A DNA stretch of 64,000 bases from Achromobacter sp. ASV32. Lineage in GTDB: Bacteria > Pseudomonadota > Gammaproteobacteria > Burkholderiales > Burkholderiaceae_B. Shown here piece after piece: positions 47,431 to 56,001 of this stretch; the first letter of the stretch is position 1; every line of letters starts with the position of its first letter. The notes below the pieces were generated by a model. It did no database searches. It was not told the origin of the DNA and was given only the letters and a program-made list of their open reading frames with translations. The stretch lies in NCBI RefSeq assembly GCF_016428805.1, contig NZ_JAELTJ010000014.1, positions 1 through 64,000 of the forward strand. Reading direction: 5' to 3'. The position numbers and the translations under genes are program-made.

Positions 47431-48597
47431 CTAAGGCGCCGGCCCGTCGTCCTCGCGCCGTTCCGCCTCTTCCTGCGCCTGCACATCCTGCAACGCGACC
47501 TGGCGCGTGCTGCCGTGCGTCACTGCGCACTGGCCGGGATTACCGCTGCTTTTCACGCATTCGGCAAACGACAGCGCGGCGTCCACCGTGGCGAAGTGAT
47601 ACGCCTGGCCATCCGCGAACGCGACCTTTCCTTCGACTGAGCAATCCATAACGCCTCCGTTTGATGGAACGGTCATCCTATCCCATGCTGCGGTCTCTTC
47701 CAATTGCTCGCGCATGCTGGCGATGAATGCCTGCACGGCCAGGGGCAGCGCCCGCCCCGCCAGGGTCTGCACCTCGAAATGGCGCTCATTCATTTCGCGG
47801 TCCCGCAGCGGCACGGTCACAATCTGCTTCCCGCGCAGCCGGGCGCGCATCGCCAGTTCACCGCAGAACGTCACGCCCCCGCCCGCCGCCACGAACGCCG
47901 CCAGCGCATCGACGCTGCGGCTGGACATCACCGGCTCGCACGGCAATTGCTGCCGGCTGCAGCTGATTTCTATCAATTGCCGCAGCGTCGAATCGGCGTC
48001 CGGCAAGGCCAGCGGATAGGCCACCAGTTGGGCCAGTGACAGTTCGGCATGATGCGCAAGTGGATGATCGCGCGGCAACACGGCCCGCACCGGCGACGGC
48101 ATGCGCAGTTCGACCCGCACGTCGCGATGCGAGGTCAGGCTGAGCGTGATGCCGATATCCGCGGCGCCATCGCGCACGCGTAGCGGCACCTCGCGTTGGG
48201 AACAGATATCCAGCGTGAAGTGGATGCCGGCGTAGTGCCGGCGAAAGTGGGCAATCGCCGAGGGCACGAAGTCATGCGCGAACCCTTCAGTGCAAGCGAT
48301 ACGCACCAGGCCCTGGCGCAGGCCTCTCAAGCCCAGGATCTCGCCTGCCACCCGGTCCACGTCCTGTTGCGCACGCCGGGCATGGGCAGCCAGCAATTCG
48401 CCTGCGGCATTCAGCGTCATGCCCCGCGCCCGGCGCTCGAACAGCAACGTACCCAATTCACGCTCGAGCCGGGCGACTTGCCGGCTGACCGCCGAAGGGG
48501 CCACCTCCAACCGTTCGGCCGCCAGACTGACCGAGCCGCAACGGACCACTTCAAGGAAGTAGCGAACCGCTATTTCCTGCAGGACTTGCGCCTTCAT
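47431..48597 (-). CDS. LysR-family regulator with an unusual C-terminal extension
   Basis: The ATG at 48597 has AGGGG 8 nt upstream and gives 388 residues, about 80 longer than typical. The winged helix (about 8-68: FLEVVRCGSVSLAAERLEVAPSAVSRQV) and substrate-binding domain (about 95-305) are normal. The last 75 or so residues begin near VPSNGGVMDCSVEGKVAF and continue with YHFATVDAALSFAECVKS, then an acidic/Gln tail. This part is not LysR-like and looks like a small stand-alone protein fused in frame. The gene is divergent from a Bug receptor and amidase, which it probably controls through the inverted repeat at 48635-48647. Confidence 0.9.
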   Translation of the reverse strand: MKAQVLQEIAVRYFLEVVRCGSVSLAAERLEVAPSAVSRQVARLERELGTLLFERRARGMTLNAAGELLAAHARRAQQDVDRVAGEILGLRGLRQGLVRIACTEGFAHDFVPSAIAHFRRHYAGIHFTLDICSQREVPLRVRDGAADIGITLSLTSHRDVRVELRMPSPVRAVLPRDHPLAHHAELSLAQLVAYPLALPDADSTLRQLIEISCSRQQLPCEPVMSSRSVDALAAFVAAGGGVTFCGELAMRARLRGKQIVTVPLRDREMNERHFEVQTLAGRALPLAVQAFIASMREQLEETAAWDRMTVPSNGGVMDCSVEGKVAFADGQAYHFATVDAALSFAECVKSSGNPGQCAVTHGSTRQVALQDVQAQEEAERREDDGPAP

Positions 48598-48634
48598 CGG
48601 GTTTACCCCTGGTTTGCAGTGAACGGCTGTGCTT

Positions 48635-48647
48635 TGCGCTAAACGCA
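48635..48647 (+). promoter_or_regulatory. LysR box (T-N11-A inverted repeat)
   Basis: TGCG-CTAAA-CGCA, extendable by one T/A pair to TTGCG/CGCAA, lies in the divergent gap 38 nt upstream of the LysR start and about 114 nt upstream of the Bug gene. Confidence 0.5.
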
Positions 48648-48760
48648 ACGATTGATTCTACCAATTCATATTGCTGCAACCCACCCGCCCCTCCTAGGAT
48701 GTGACCGTTCGATGACGCCTGGTATGCCCGCCCCTTTCTTTCTGGATATCGATCACGATC

Positions 48761-49735
48761 ATGAAGACTGCCCTGCTTGCCATTGGCGTCGCCGCGACGC
48801 TTGCGGTCAGCGCCCCGGCGCTGGCGCAAAGCCGCTATCCGGTCCGGCCCATCACGCTGGTCGTGCCTTATCCCCCCGGCGGCGCCACCGACGTGCTGGG
48901 GCGCGTCATCGCCCAGAAACTGGGCCAGGAACTGGGCCAGACCATCGTGGTGGAAAACCGCGCCGGCGCCGGCACCGCGATCGGCGCGGCCTTTGTCGCC
49001 AAGGCCGCGCCGGACGGCTACACACTGCTGGCCAGTTCAGGCACGACCTTCACGATTGCCCCGGCGATCCAGAGAAAACTGCCATACGACCCGGTAAAAA
49101 GCTTCGAGCCCATCGGCATTGTCGGCCGCACCGGCCTGGCGCTGCTGGCCAACCCCGCCGTGCCGGTCAAGAACCTGCGGGAGCTGGTCGCCTACGTCAA
49201 CGCGCGCGGCAAAGAGCCCCCGGCCTATGGCTCCTTCGGCACGGGCACCACCTCCCATTTCGTGGGCGAGGCCTTCCTGGCCGAAGCCGGCATCAGGATG
49301 ATCCACGTGCCCTACAAGGGCAGCGCTCCCGCCATGACGGATCTGATCGGCGGCCAGATTCCTTTCTCGGTCGACACCGTTTCGGCTTCGCTGCCGCAAA
49401 GCAAGCTGGGCAAGGTGCGCGTACTTGCCGTCTCCGCCCCACATCGTTCGGCTTTCCTGCCTGACGTGCCTACCTTCGCCGAGCAGGGCTATCCGGCGGT
49501 CGCGATGGATGCCTGGTTCATGTTCGCCGCGCCGCGCGGCTTGCCGGCGAACGTGAAAGAGACGCTCGAATCCGCGCTGCGCACCACCATGAGCCTGCCC
49601 GCCGTGCGCCAGAGCCTGCAAGCCCATGGCTTCGAAGCCAACTTCTCGGGCAGCGCCGAGGGCGAAGCGTTGATCCAGAAAGAACTGCCGCAGATGCGCG
49701 ACGTCGCGCGCGGCGCCAACATCAAACTCGATTGA
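48761..49735 (+). CDS. Bug-family tripartite tricarboxylate-type periplasmic binding protein
   Basis: This 324-residue protein has a signal peptide (cut after ALA near residue 22) and the Bug signature YPVRPITLVVPYPPGGATDVLGR, then VVENRAGAGTAIGA and LPYDPVKSF. Bug receptors bind small carboxylates or amides in the periplasm and are very numerous in Bordetella and its relatives. The amidase gene follows after 10 nt, so the ligand may be an amide that the amidase then hydrolyses. No TctAB membrane genes are nearby; many Bug proteins are encoded without them. Confidence 0.92.
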   Translation: MKTALLAIGVAATLAVSAPALAQSRYPVRPITLVVPYPPGGATDVLGRVIAQKLGQELGQTIVVENRAGAGTAIGAAFVAKAAPDGYTLLASSGTTFTIAPAIQRKLPYDPVKSFEPIGIVGRTGLALLANPAVPVKNLRELVAYVNARGKEPPAYGSFGTGTTSHFVGEAFLAEAGIRMIHVPYKGSAPAMTDLIGGQIPFSVDTVSASLPQSKLGKVRVLAVSAPHRSAFLPDVPTFAEQGYPAVAMDAWFMFAAPRGLPANVKETLESALRTTMSLPAVRQSLQAHGFEANFSGSAEGEALIQKELPQMRDVARGANIKLD

Positions 49736-49745
49736 AGGAACCCAC

Positions 49746-51239
49746 ATGATTCTGGACGACACATTGGTTGGCTTGACGGCCGTGGAGTTACGGCGCCTGA
49801 TCGGCGCGCGCCAGCTCTCGCCAGTAGAGCTGTTGGAGGCATGCCTGGCGCGCATCGAGGCGGTCAATCCCTACATCAACGCCGTCACGGCCACCGCCTT
49901 CGACCGCGCCCGCGCCGAAGCGCGAGAAGCCGAACGCGCGGTCATGGCCGGCGCGCCGCTGGGCCTGCTGCATGGCCTGCCACTGGGCGTCAAGGATATG
50001 GAGCCCACGGCCGGCCTGCTCACCACTTACGGATCGCCGATATACCGCGACCACGTACCTGCTGAAGACGTCACGCTGGTGGCGCGCCTGCGCCAAGCCG
50101 GCGCCATCGTCACCGCCAAGACCAACGTACCGGATATGGGTGCGGGGGCAAACTCGCGCAACACCTTGTGGGGCGCCACCGGCAACCCGTTCAATCCCAA
50201 CCTGAATGCCGGCGGCTCGTCGGGGGGCTCGGCCGCCGCGCTGGCCAGCGACATGTTCCCCGTGTGCACGGGGTCCGATACCGGCGGGTCGCTGCGCATT
50301 CCCGCCGCCAAATGCGGCGTGGTCGGTTTCCGGCCATCGCCGGGCGTGGTCCCCAGCGTGCGCAAGCTGTTGGGCTGGACGCCGATCTCGGTCGTCGGTC
50401 CCATGGGCCGCACGGTGGCCGACGCCTGCCTGCAGATGGCTGCCAGCGCCGGCGTCGACGCGGGCGATCCGCTCAGCTATCCCCTGGATCCCCTGCAATT
50501 CCTGGCACCCGGCACCGCCGACCTGGGGCGTCTGCGCATCGGCTATACCGAAGATTTCGGCACATGCGACGTGGACGAGGACATTCGCGCCACCTTCCGC
50601 GCCAAGATCGCCGCCATGCGCCATCTGTTCGCCGCCTGCGATCCGATCGACATCGATGTCGGGCAGGCCCATCGCTGCTTTGACGTGCTGCGCGCCGAGG
50701 CTTTCGTGGCCGGCATGCGCGACGCCTATGAAAAAGATCCCGCCAGCCTTGGCCCCAACAGCCGCGCCAACTTCGAAATGGGCGCGACCATGAGCCTGAA
50801 GGACTGCGCCTGGGCCCAGGCCGAACAGACCCGGCTGATCAAGCGGTTCCAGCGTGCCTATGACGACTACGATCTGATCCTGTCGCCCACGACACCGGTC
50901 TCGCCATTCCCGTGGACCGAACCCTACGCGCGGACGGTCCAGGGCAAGCCCCAGGAAAACTACTACCGCTGGCTGGCGCTGACCTACATCATCACCCTCA
51001 CCACCCATCCCGCCCTGACACTGCCCTGCGGCCTCGATTCGCACGGCATGCCATTCGGCCTGCAGATCGTGGGCCGCTTCCGGGGAGACCGTGATGTGCT
51101 GGCCGCGGCGCAAGGCATGGAACAGGCGTTTGCCGGCATCGCCGAATTGCAGCGCCCCCGGCCGGACCTGGCGCGGCTCAAGCCGGCCGAGCCGGCGCTG
51201 AAGTCGATCGTGACGGCCCCCGCCCATGCGGCCACCTAG
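49746..51239 (+). CDS. Amidase signature family enzyme
   Basis: This 497-residue protein has the Ser-cisSer-Lys triad of the family: Lys83 in LGVKDME, cis-Ser158 in AGGSSGGSAA and nucleophile Ser182 in GSDTGGSLRIP. The start has GAAGGAA 7 nt upstream. Length is normal and the fold complete. It hydrolyses a carboxamide in the cytoplasm. Its neighbours, a Bug receptor and a LysR regulator, suggest an inducible uptake-and-hydrolysis pair. It could also act as an aryl-acylamidase or a GatA relative; GatB and GatC genes are absent here. Confidence 0.92.
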   Translation: MILDDTLVGLTAVELRRLIGARQLSPVELLEACLARIEAVNPYINAVTATAFDRARAEAREAERAVMAGAPLGLLHGLPLGVKDMEPTAGLLTTYGSPIYRDHVPAEDVTLVARLRQAGAIVTAKTNVPDMGAGANSRNTLWGATGNPFNPNLNAGGSSGGSAAALASDMFPVCTGSDTGGSLRIPAAKCGVVGFRPSPGVVPSVRKLLGWTPISVVGPMGRTVADACLQMAASAGVDAGDPLSYPLDPLQFLAPGTADLGRLRIGYTEDFGTCDVDEDIRATFRAKIAAMRHLFAACDPIDIDVGQAHRCFDVLRAEAFVAGMRDAYEKDPASLGPNSRANFEMGATMSLKDCAWAQAEQTRLIKRFQRAYDDYDLILSPTTPVSPFPWTEPYARTVQGKPQENYYRWLALTYIITLTTHPALTLPCGLDSHGMPFGLQIVGRFRGDRDVLAAAQGMEQAFAGIAELQRPRPDLARLKPAEPALKSIVTAPAHAAT

Positions 51240-51310
51240 ACATCACCTCGGCAGAATCGGCGGCATGCCCGCCGCATAGCGGCGGCGCCTACCGACCGAA
51301 TCGCCCGGAT

Positions 51311-51346
51311 CGCGCCTTCTCGCGTCAGCTGACGCGAGAAGGCGCG
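51311..51346 (+). repeat. 36-bp perfect palindrome
   Basis: The 18-nt arm CGCGCCTTCTCGCGTCAG is followed at once by its exact reverse complement. It lies 72 nt after the amidase stop. A strong RNA hairpin is expected, but no T run follows. Confidence 0.9.
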
Positions 51347-51389
51347 GTGCTTGCTGCCGCCGCCGATTGACCGGCCAGGACGTGGGCGA

Positions 51390-51711
51390 ACGGCTACGCG
51401 GGTGCGACACGGTCAGTCTGCATCTGCGCACGCACACGCTCGCTGCGGTACGGGTCTCGGACATCATCAACACGAGCCGGACCCAACGGATCGATGGCGC
51501 GCGAACGCATGGCAACGCCTTGGCTGTGCGCGGCGCGCCGCGCGCGGTCCTGGTCATGATGGCCTGCATGGCCAGGCTTGCCCCAGCGGATGCGACACCG
51601 GCAAACGCGTCAACGTTTCCGCGATCCCCGGCCCCCATCAGGAAGACGCTGAAATAGGCGAGGCACCGGGCGGTGCGTGAAGGCATCATGCGCCTGTTCA
51701 ACCCCTCCTGA
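51390..51711 (+). pseudogene. Probable remnant of a D-2-hydroxyacid dehydrogenase
   Basis: Short matches to the C-terminal part of this family occur in the right order but in different frames. CDTVSLHLR and DIINTSR are in one frame (compare SDVVSLHLR...LVNTSR), VNVSAIPGPHQEDAE in another (compare NVVATPHIGYVTE), and EGIMRLFNPS followed by TGA in the first again (compare a final NVVNP). Internal deletions and at least two frameshifts would be needed. The upstream two thirds of such a gene are absent. The assignment rests on pattern memory alone. Confidence 0.35.
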
Positions 51712-51984
51712 TTGGGTGGATTTTCTGGACAATCTATCCAGCCAACGGGGGTTGATCGCCTGGCTGAAGGCCCCTAAGCTCGGCGCTCCCTCGATTCCTG
51801 AAGGAGATTGCCGCGCGCTACCGTGTCCGCAGCCCTCCAGCACTGGGAAACGCAATCGGGCGCGCGGCCCGCTGCGCCGGCATCGCCGCCCGCCTAGGGA
51901 AAATGCCGATTAAAGATACCGCGCCGTATGCCGTATTCAAGTGCAGCGACTGACCCCTCTGACGCTGGCCCCGCAAGGAATATC

Positions 51985-54699
51985 ATGGCAGAAGAATATA
52001 AAAAGTTTGTCCGGACTTCGACGGCGGTTATGACGCTTTTTTGCCTGGTCGACGGCATGGGGGCCGCCAGGGCCCAATCGGTCAGTGGCTTGGGCGACGT
52101 GTTTCCCGGTGCTGTCCTCTCGCCCCACTGGCCAGTGGGCGGAGACCTGATTGTCGGGGACACGCTGACCGGCACATTGACCATCGACGCCGGGGGAACG
52201 GTCGAGAATATCGATGCCTACGTGGGCAACCAGAATGGCGGCATTGGCACAGTCACCGTCTCGGGTACCGATAACAGCGGACAGGCCTCGACCTGGACGA
52301 GTTCCGGCCAGATATCCATTGGTGCCGAAGCAGGCAGCAACGGCACGCTCAATATTCTCGGCGGTGGCGTGGCTAGCGGGAACGCAGCCGTCATCGGCCG
52401 GGATAGCAGCAGCGTAGGCGCCGTCACCGTCTCCGGCCCGGGATCGACCTGGACGCTTGCCACGGCCAATTCCTTCCTGATCGGCGCTGGCGGCAGCGGC
52501 ACCCTCCTGATCAGCAATGGCGGCACCGTGCGCAGCGGCCAGGCGCTCATCGGCGCCTACGGTGGCAGCGATGGGCACGTTACCGTCATCGGCCCCACGA
52601 CGGCCTGGGACACCAGGAACAATATCTATGTCGGCTTCGAAGGGAGCGGGGATCTAAAGGTCCAGGACGGTGCGAAGGTAAGCACCATTGGGCCTGGCGG
52701 GCCGACTTCTGCTGCCAGCATCTACATTGGCTTGAACCCTGGCAGCAACGGCACGGTCACGGTATCGAGCACCACGGGCAATACGTCGGTCCTTACCGCG
52801 AGTGACGGCATTGAAATCGGCCCCGGCGGAACCGGAACGCTGACGATTGAAAAAGGCGGCTTGGCGGGGACGGGCTTTAACACGATCATCGCCCGCAACG
52901 CTGGCGGCACAGGTACCCTGAACCTGCTCGGCGACGCCACGGGACGCGGTGTCCTGGAAACGGGCGCCGTGGTCAAAGGTAACGGGGATGTCACCTTCAA
53001 CTTCAACGGAGGCATCCTGCGTGCCAATCGCGATGAATCCAATTTTCTGCGGAACTTCGCCACGCAGATCGTGGGCAGCGAAGGCGCGTGGTTCGACACC
53101 AATACCCACGACGTCGGCATCGGCACCGCCCTGTCCGGCACGTCCCGCTTTACCAAGCAGGGCGCCGGCACGCTGACGCTGACCGGCAATAGCTCGGCCT
53201 TTACCGGCAATACCGACATCCAGGCGGGAACGCTACAGGTGGACGGCGTGCTGGGCGGTCCGACGAACGTGCGCGTTGGCGCGCGGCTGACCGGTACCGG
53301 CCAGGTGGGGCCCACCGTCAACCAGGGCACGATCGCGCCAGGCCCGCGCAGCGGCTTCGGCACGCTCACGATTGCGGGTGACTACGCTGCACAGGGTGGC
53401 GGCCTCAGCATCAGGACCCGGTTGGGCGATGACAGCTCACCCACCGACACGTTGCGCATCACCGGCGCCACCTCCGGCACGACGCCCGTCACGGTGACCA
53501 ACATTGGCGGCGCGGGTGCGCAGACACAACGCGGAATACAGGTGGTGCAGGTCAACGGCAACTCGGCCGGCCAGTTCAACCTGGCCAATGGCGATTACGT
53601 CATTGGTGGACAACCGGCGTTGGTGGCCGGCGCATACGGCTATGTACTGCGGCAGGACGCCGCCGACGGCAGTTGGTATTTGCGTTCATCGCTCAAGGAC
53701 GCCGGTACGTCCAACCCGGGCAACGGTTCCCCTGGCGCCGAAGGCCGGCCGCTGTACCAACCCGGCGTGCCGGTGTACGAAGCCTACGCCAACACACTCC
53801 TGTCCCTGAGCCAGTTGCCTACGCTGCGTCAGCGGGTAGGCAACCGCCTCTACGATCCGGCCGATGCTGGCCGCAACGGCGTGTGGGGCCGGGTGGAAAG
53901 CACCACGAGCCGTCTGGACCCTTCCGTCTCGACCACTGGCCAGCATCAGACCATCGACAGTTGGAAAGCGCAGTTCGGCGTGGATCGCATACTGGTCGGC
54001 GAGCAAGGCGGTTCGCATCTGGTGGGAGGCTTTGTCGTCAACTACGGCACGGCCAACACCCATGTGAAGTCCGATTATGGCAATGGCAGCATCGGCACCA
54101 CGGCCTATGGCCTGGGCCCCACCCTGACCTGGTACGGCAAGGATGGCACCTACGTCGACACCCAGGCGCAGGCGACCTGGTTCGATAGCGACCTCAAATC
54201 GAGCCTGGCCGGCAAGCTGGAAAACGGCCAGAACGCGCGTAGCTATGGCCTCAGCGTCGAAGCCGGCAAGGCATTTGCGCTGCAGGAGGGCTTTGCGCTC
54301 ATCCCCCAGGCCCAACTGAGCTATGTGTCGACCCGCTTCGGCGATTTCAACGATAAGTTCGGCGCCCGTGTCGATAGCGACAAGGGCGACAGTCTGCAAG
54401 GCCGCTTAGGCGTCGCGCTGGACTACAGAAGAAGTTGGCGTGACGCGGGCGGGAAAGCGCACGAGGCCAGCGTGTATGGCGTGGTCAACATGAAGCATGA
54501 ATTCCTCGGCGGGACCCGCGTGCTGGTGTCGAGTGTGCCGGTGAGCAGCCGCATGGGACGCACCTGGGCAGGATTGGGCGTCGGGGCGAACTACGGCTGG
54601 AGCGAACGCTACGCCGTCTACGGGGAAGTCGCCACCGATGCCGATTTCTCCGGTAGCTACACGGTTACCGCCACTGCGGGTTTCCGGATGGCGTTCTGA
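51985..54699 (+). CDS. Autotransporter, pertactin-type beta-barrel
   Basis: The ATG at 51985 has AAGGAA 6 nt upstream and begins a signal peptide cut near ARA-QS (residue 30), giving 904 residues. The passenger has repeats of the type GSNGTLNILGGG...IGRDSSSVGAVTVSGPGSTW, then a PATR-like unit (GAGTLTLTGNSSAFTGNTDIQAGTLQVDG), a beta-helix pattern. The barrel of about 290 residues starts near QLPTLRQRVGNRLYDPA and ends in TATAGFRMAF. It resembles the pertactin-type barrels of Bordetella and differs from the three related barrels elsewhere in this window. Function is unknown; surface adhesion is usual for the class. Confidence 0.9.
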   Translation: MAEEYKKFVRTSTAVMTLFCLVDGMGAARAQSVSGLGDVFPGAVLSPHWPVGGDLIVGDTLTGTLTIDAGGTVENIDAYVGNQNGGIGTVTVSGTDNSGQASTWTSSGQISIGAEAGSNGTLNILGGGVASGNAAVIGRDSSSVGAVTVSGPGSTWTLATANSFLIGAGGSGTLLISNGGTVRSGQALIGAYGGSDGHVTVIGPTTAWDTRNNIYVGFEGSGDLKVQDGAKVSTIGPGGPTSAASIYIGLNPGSNGTVTVSSTTGNTSVLTASDGIEIGPGGTGTLTIEKGGLAGTGFNTIIARNAGGTGTLNLLGDATGRGVLETGAVVKGNGDVTFNFNGGILRANRDESNFLRNFATQIVGSEGAWFDTNTHDVGIGTALSGTSRFTKQGAGTLTLTGNSSAFTGNTDIQAGTLQVDGVLGGPTNVRVGARLTGTGQVGPTVNQGTIAPGPRSGFGTLTIAGDYAAQGGGLSIRTRLGDDSSPTDTLRITGATSGTTPVTVTNIGGAGAQTQRGIQVVQVNGNSAGQFNLANGDYVIGGQPALVAGAYGYVLRQDAADGSWYLRSSLKDAGTSNPGNGSPGAEGRPLYQPGVPVYEAYANTLLSLSQLPTLRQRVGNRLYDPADAGRNGVWGRVESTTSRLDPSVSTTGQHQTIDSWKAQFGVDRILVGEQGGSHLVGGFVVNYGTANTHVKSDYGNGSIGTTAYGLGPTLTWYGKDGTYVDTQAQATWFDSDLKSSLAGKLENGQNARSYGLSVEAGKAFALQEGFALIPQAQLSYVSTRFGDFNDKFGARVDSDKGDSLQGRLGVALDYRRSWRDAGGKAHEASVYGVVNMKHEFLGGTRVLVSSVPVSSRMGRTWAGLGVGANYGWSERYAVYGEVATDADFSGSYTVTATAGFRMAF

Positions 54700-54707
54700 A
54701 TGCGGGC

Positions 54708-54735
54708 CCCTTGCGCTCCATTCAAGGGTTAGCGA
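54708..54735 (+). terminator. Probable terminator after the autotransporter
   Basis: CCCTTG and CAAGGG form a 6-bp stem around a 9-nt loop, 8 nt past the stop codon, followed by a moderately T-rich stretch. Confidence 0.4.
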
Positions 54736-54850
54736 TTTGTTGCGGGGCAGCCGCCACGCAGACGCGGCTTGCACGCGTTCGTCCTGATGCGCGATGGCGA
54801 ATCGGCGCGAACGCTGCGCCCCGGACCCAAGCTTGAGAAGAAACGTTGCC

Positions 54851-55147
54851 ATGCCAAACCCATCAAAAGCGACGCACTCCATCGAGTTAGTGACGAGTCT
54901 TCAAACAAAAAAAGAGGTGGCGGCATTTCTGAATACCGCCTTCGAAGCCAGTGCCAATGACCCCAGGCGCATTGCCGAAGCATTGGGGACAGCCGCGCGG
55001 GCTTACGGTATCAGCCAACTCTCGCGGGATACGGGCATAGCGCGCGAAAACCTCTACCGCAGCCTGTCACTGCGCGGCAATCCCAGCCTGAGCTCGCTGA
55101 CCAAAGTCGTCCGCGCGCTTGGGCTGCGTCTACGGGTCGAACTGTAA
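54851..55147 (+). CDS. Orphan antitoxin-like HTH protein (COG3636 type)
   Basis: This 98-residue protein resembles the antidotes of HigB/RelE-type modules. It has an N-terminal segment SLQTKKEVAAFLNTAFEASANDPRRIAEALGTAARAYG, then a helix-turn-helix in ISQLSRDTGIARENLYRSLS and the ending TKVVRALGLRLRVEL. In such modules the toxin gene is normally directly upstream, but the 150 nt upstream hold only an apparent terminator and no toxin-like frame; nothing toxin-like follows either. It may be a solitary regulator or the remainder of a broken module. The ribosome site is weak. Confidence 0.8.
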   Translation: MPNPSKATHSIELVTSLQTKKEVAAFLNTAFEASANDPRRIAEALGTAARAYGISQLSRDTGIARENLYRSLSLRGNPSLSSLTKVVRALGLRLRVEL

Positions 55148-55309
55148 TGATCAGTTGGCAGGGACGAGGCGGCCAGACTCCCCATCCACAGCCGACCCTC
55201 ACCGCATCGGCTTCACCCCTGGCTCACGATTCAAGCGGCCCGGCGGCTCACGTTTTACTTCGGCGCTGGCATTAAATAGCAGAATTCGCCCCCCGGAGGG
55301 CTTCGCGTA

Positions 55310-55681
55310 TTACTTGCCCGCGGGGCCCAGCGCCTCGGCCCAGTTCTTTTTCATGGCAGCGATGCGGTCCACATAGGCGGATTTCAGGCAAGCGGCGTCG
55401 GGACAACGGTCGCGCACGGTGGTGCGCCATTGCGTCTGCTCTTTCGCCACCGGATCGCGCCATTCCCCGGTTTCACCGTCACGGCCAGCGGTTTCGGCCT
55501 GAATCCTGTCGTAAAGCGCCTTCACCTGATCGTCCAACCTGGACAACTCGGGTTCGGCGCAGATCAAATGTTCGACATGGGTTTTCGCGGCCTTGCAGTC
55601 GAAGCCGGCGGCATGCGCGGCACGAATCGGCAGGAAAGGAGCGCTGGCGAGAGCCGCCACGATTGCCGCACGCAGGATCAC
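55310..55681 (-). CDS. LprI-like secreted protein (DUF1311)
   Basis: The start is a GTG at 55681 with AAGG 7 nt upstream, directly before a signal peptide (AAIVAALASAPFLPIRAAHA); a much longer upstream ATG frame lacks support. The product has 123 residues. The mature domain has the LprI pattern FDCKAAKTHVEHLICAEPELSRLDDQVKALYDRI with conserved Cys and, near the end, WRTTVRDRCPDAACLKSAYVDRI. Family members are secreted; the mycobacterial one inhibits lysozyme. The role here is not known. The neighbours are surface-protein genes on both sides. Confidence 0.85.
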   Translation of the reverse strand: MILRAAIVAALASAPFLPIRAAHAAGFDCKAAKTHVEHLICAEPELSRLDDQVKALYDRIQAETAGRDGETGEWRDPVAKEQTQWRTTVRDRCPDAACLKSAYVDRIAAMKKNWAEALGPAGK

Positions 55682-56001
55682 GTGTTTGCCTTGAGCACGT
55701 TGCCGGTACCGGCCTTCCGTGATGCCGGTCGGACTCGCCGCGAGAACGGGGTTGCGCACGTCTTTCACTCCTGAATGGTCTGCGGCCACCGATATGATGG
55801 ACCAGGTGATCGATTTTCCCGTTTGTCGAGAGGTTGTGCAACTTTCGGCTCTTGTATGCCTTGAACCCGAAGCAGGCGCTCACGCGCTACGCCGATGATG
55901 GCCGGCCTGAAGCCTGAAACCGAGAACAAACAACGCGGCCTAACGGACGGCCGCGCTTGGCTGGCGGCGGCGCCACGGAATGGCACCGCCCCCCCCCCGC
56001 A
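55682..56001 (-). other. 320-nt region without a gene
   Basis: It holds the terminator at 55923-55955 and a run of nine C (55989-55997) just past the subtilisin autotransporter stop. The upstream region of the LprI-like gene lies at the low-coordinate end. Short frames here look like chance. Confidence 0.6.
55923..55955 (-). terminator. Terminator of the subtilisin autotransporter gene
   Basis: On the minus strand, CGCGGCC and GGCCGCG form a perfect 7-bp stem around an 8-nt loop, followed by TTGTTTGTT. It lies about 45 nt past the autotransporter stop codon. Confidence 0.6.

Larger units (their letters stand above)
51240..51984 (+). other. 745-nt region without an intact gene
   Basis: It holds the 36-bp palindrome at 51311 and the decayed dehydrogenase at about 51390-51711. 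After those comes a promoter-like stretch: an inverted repeat CTGGA-CAATCTA-TCCAG near 51728, CTAAGCT, then GAAGGAGATT. The ribosome-site-like GGAGATT is followed by only a short frame, so an old gene start may have been lost there. The remaining small frames look like chance. Confidence 0.6.

Noticed and set aside
51677-51913. A 78-codon plus-strand frame
   Set aside because: No ribosome site, no motif, biased composition; probably chance in the region upstream of the autotransporter.
55989-55997. A run of nine C as a possible phase-variation switch
   Set aside because: It lies downstream of a stop codon and next to a terminator, not in a promoter or coding region, so length changes should not switch expression.
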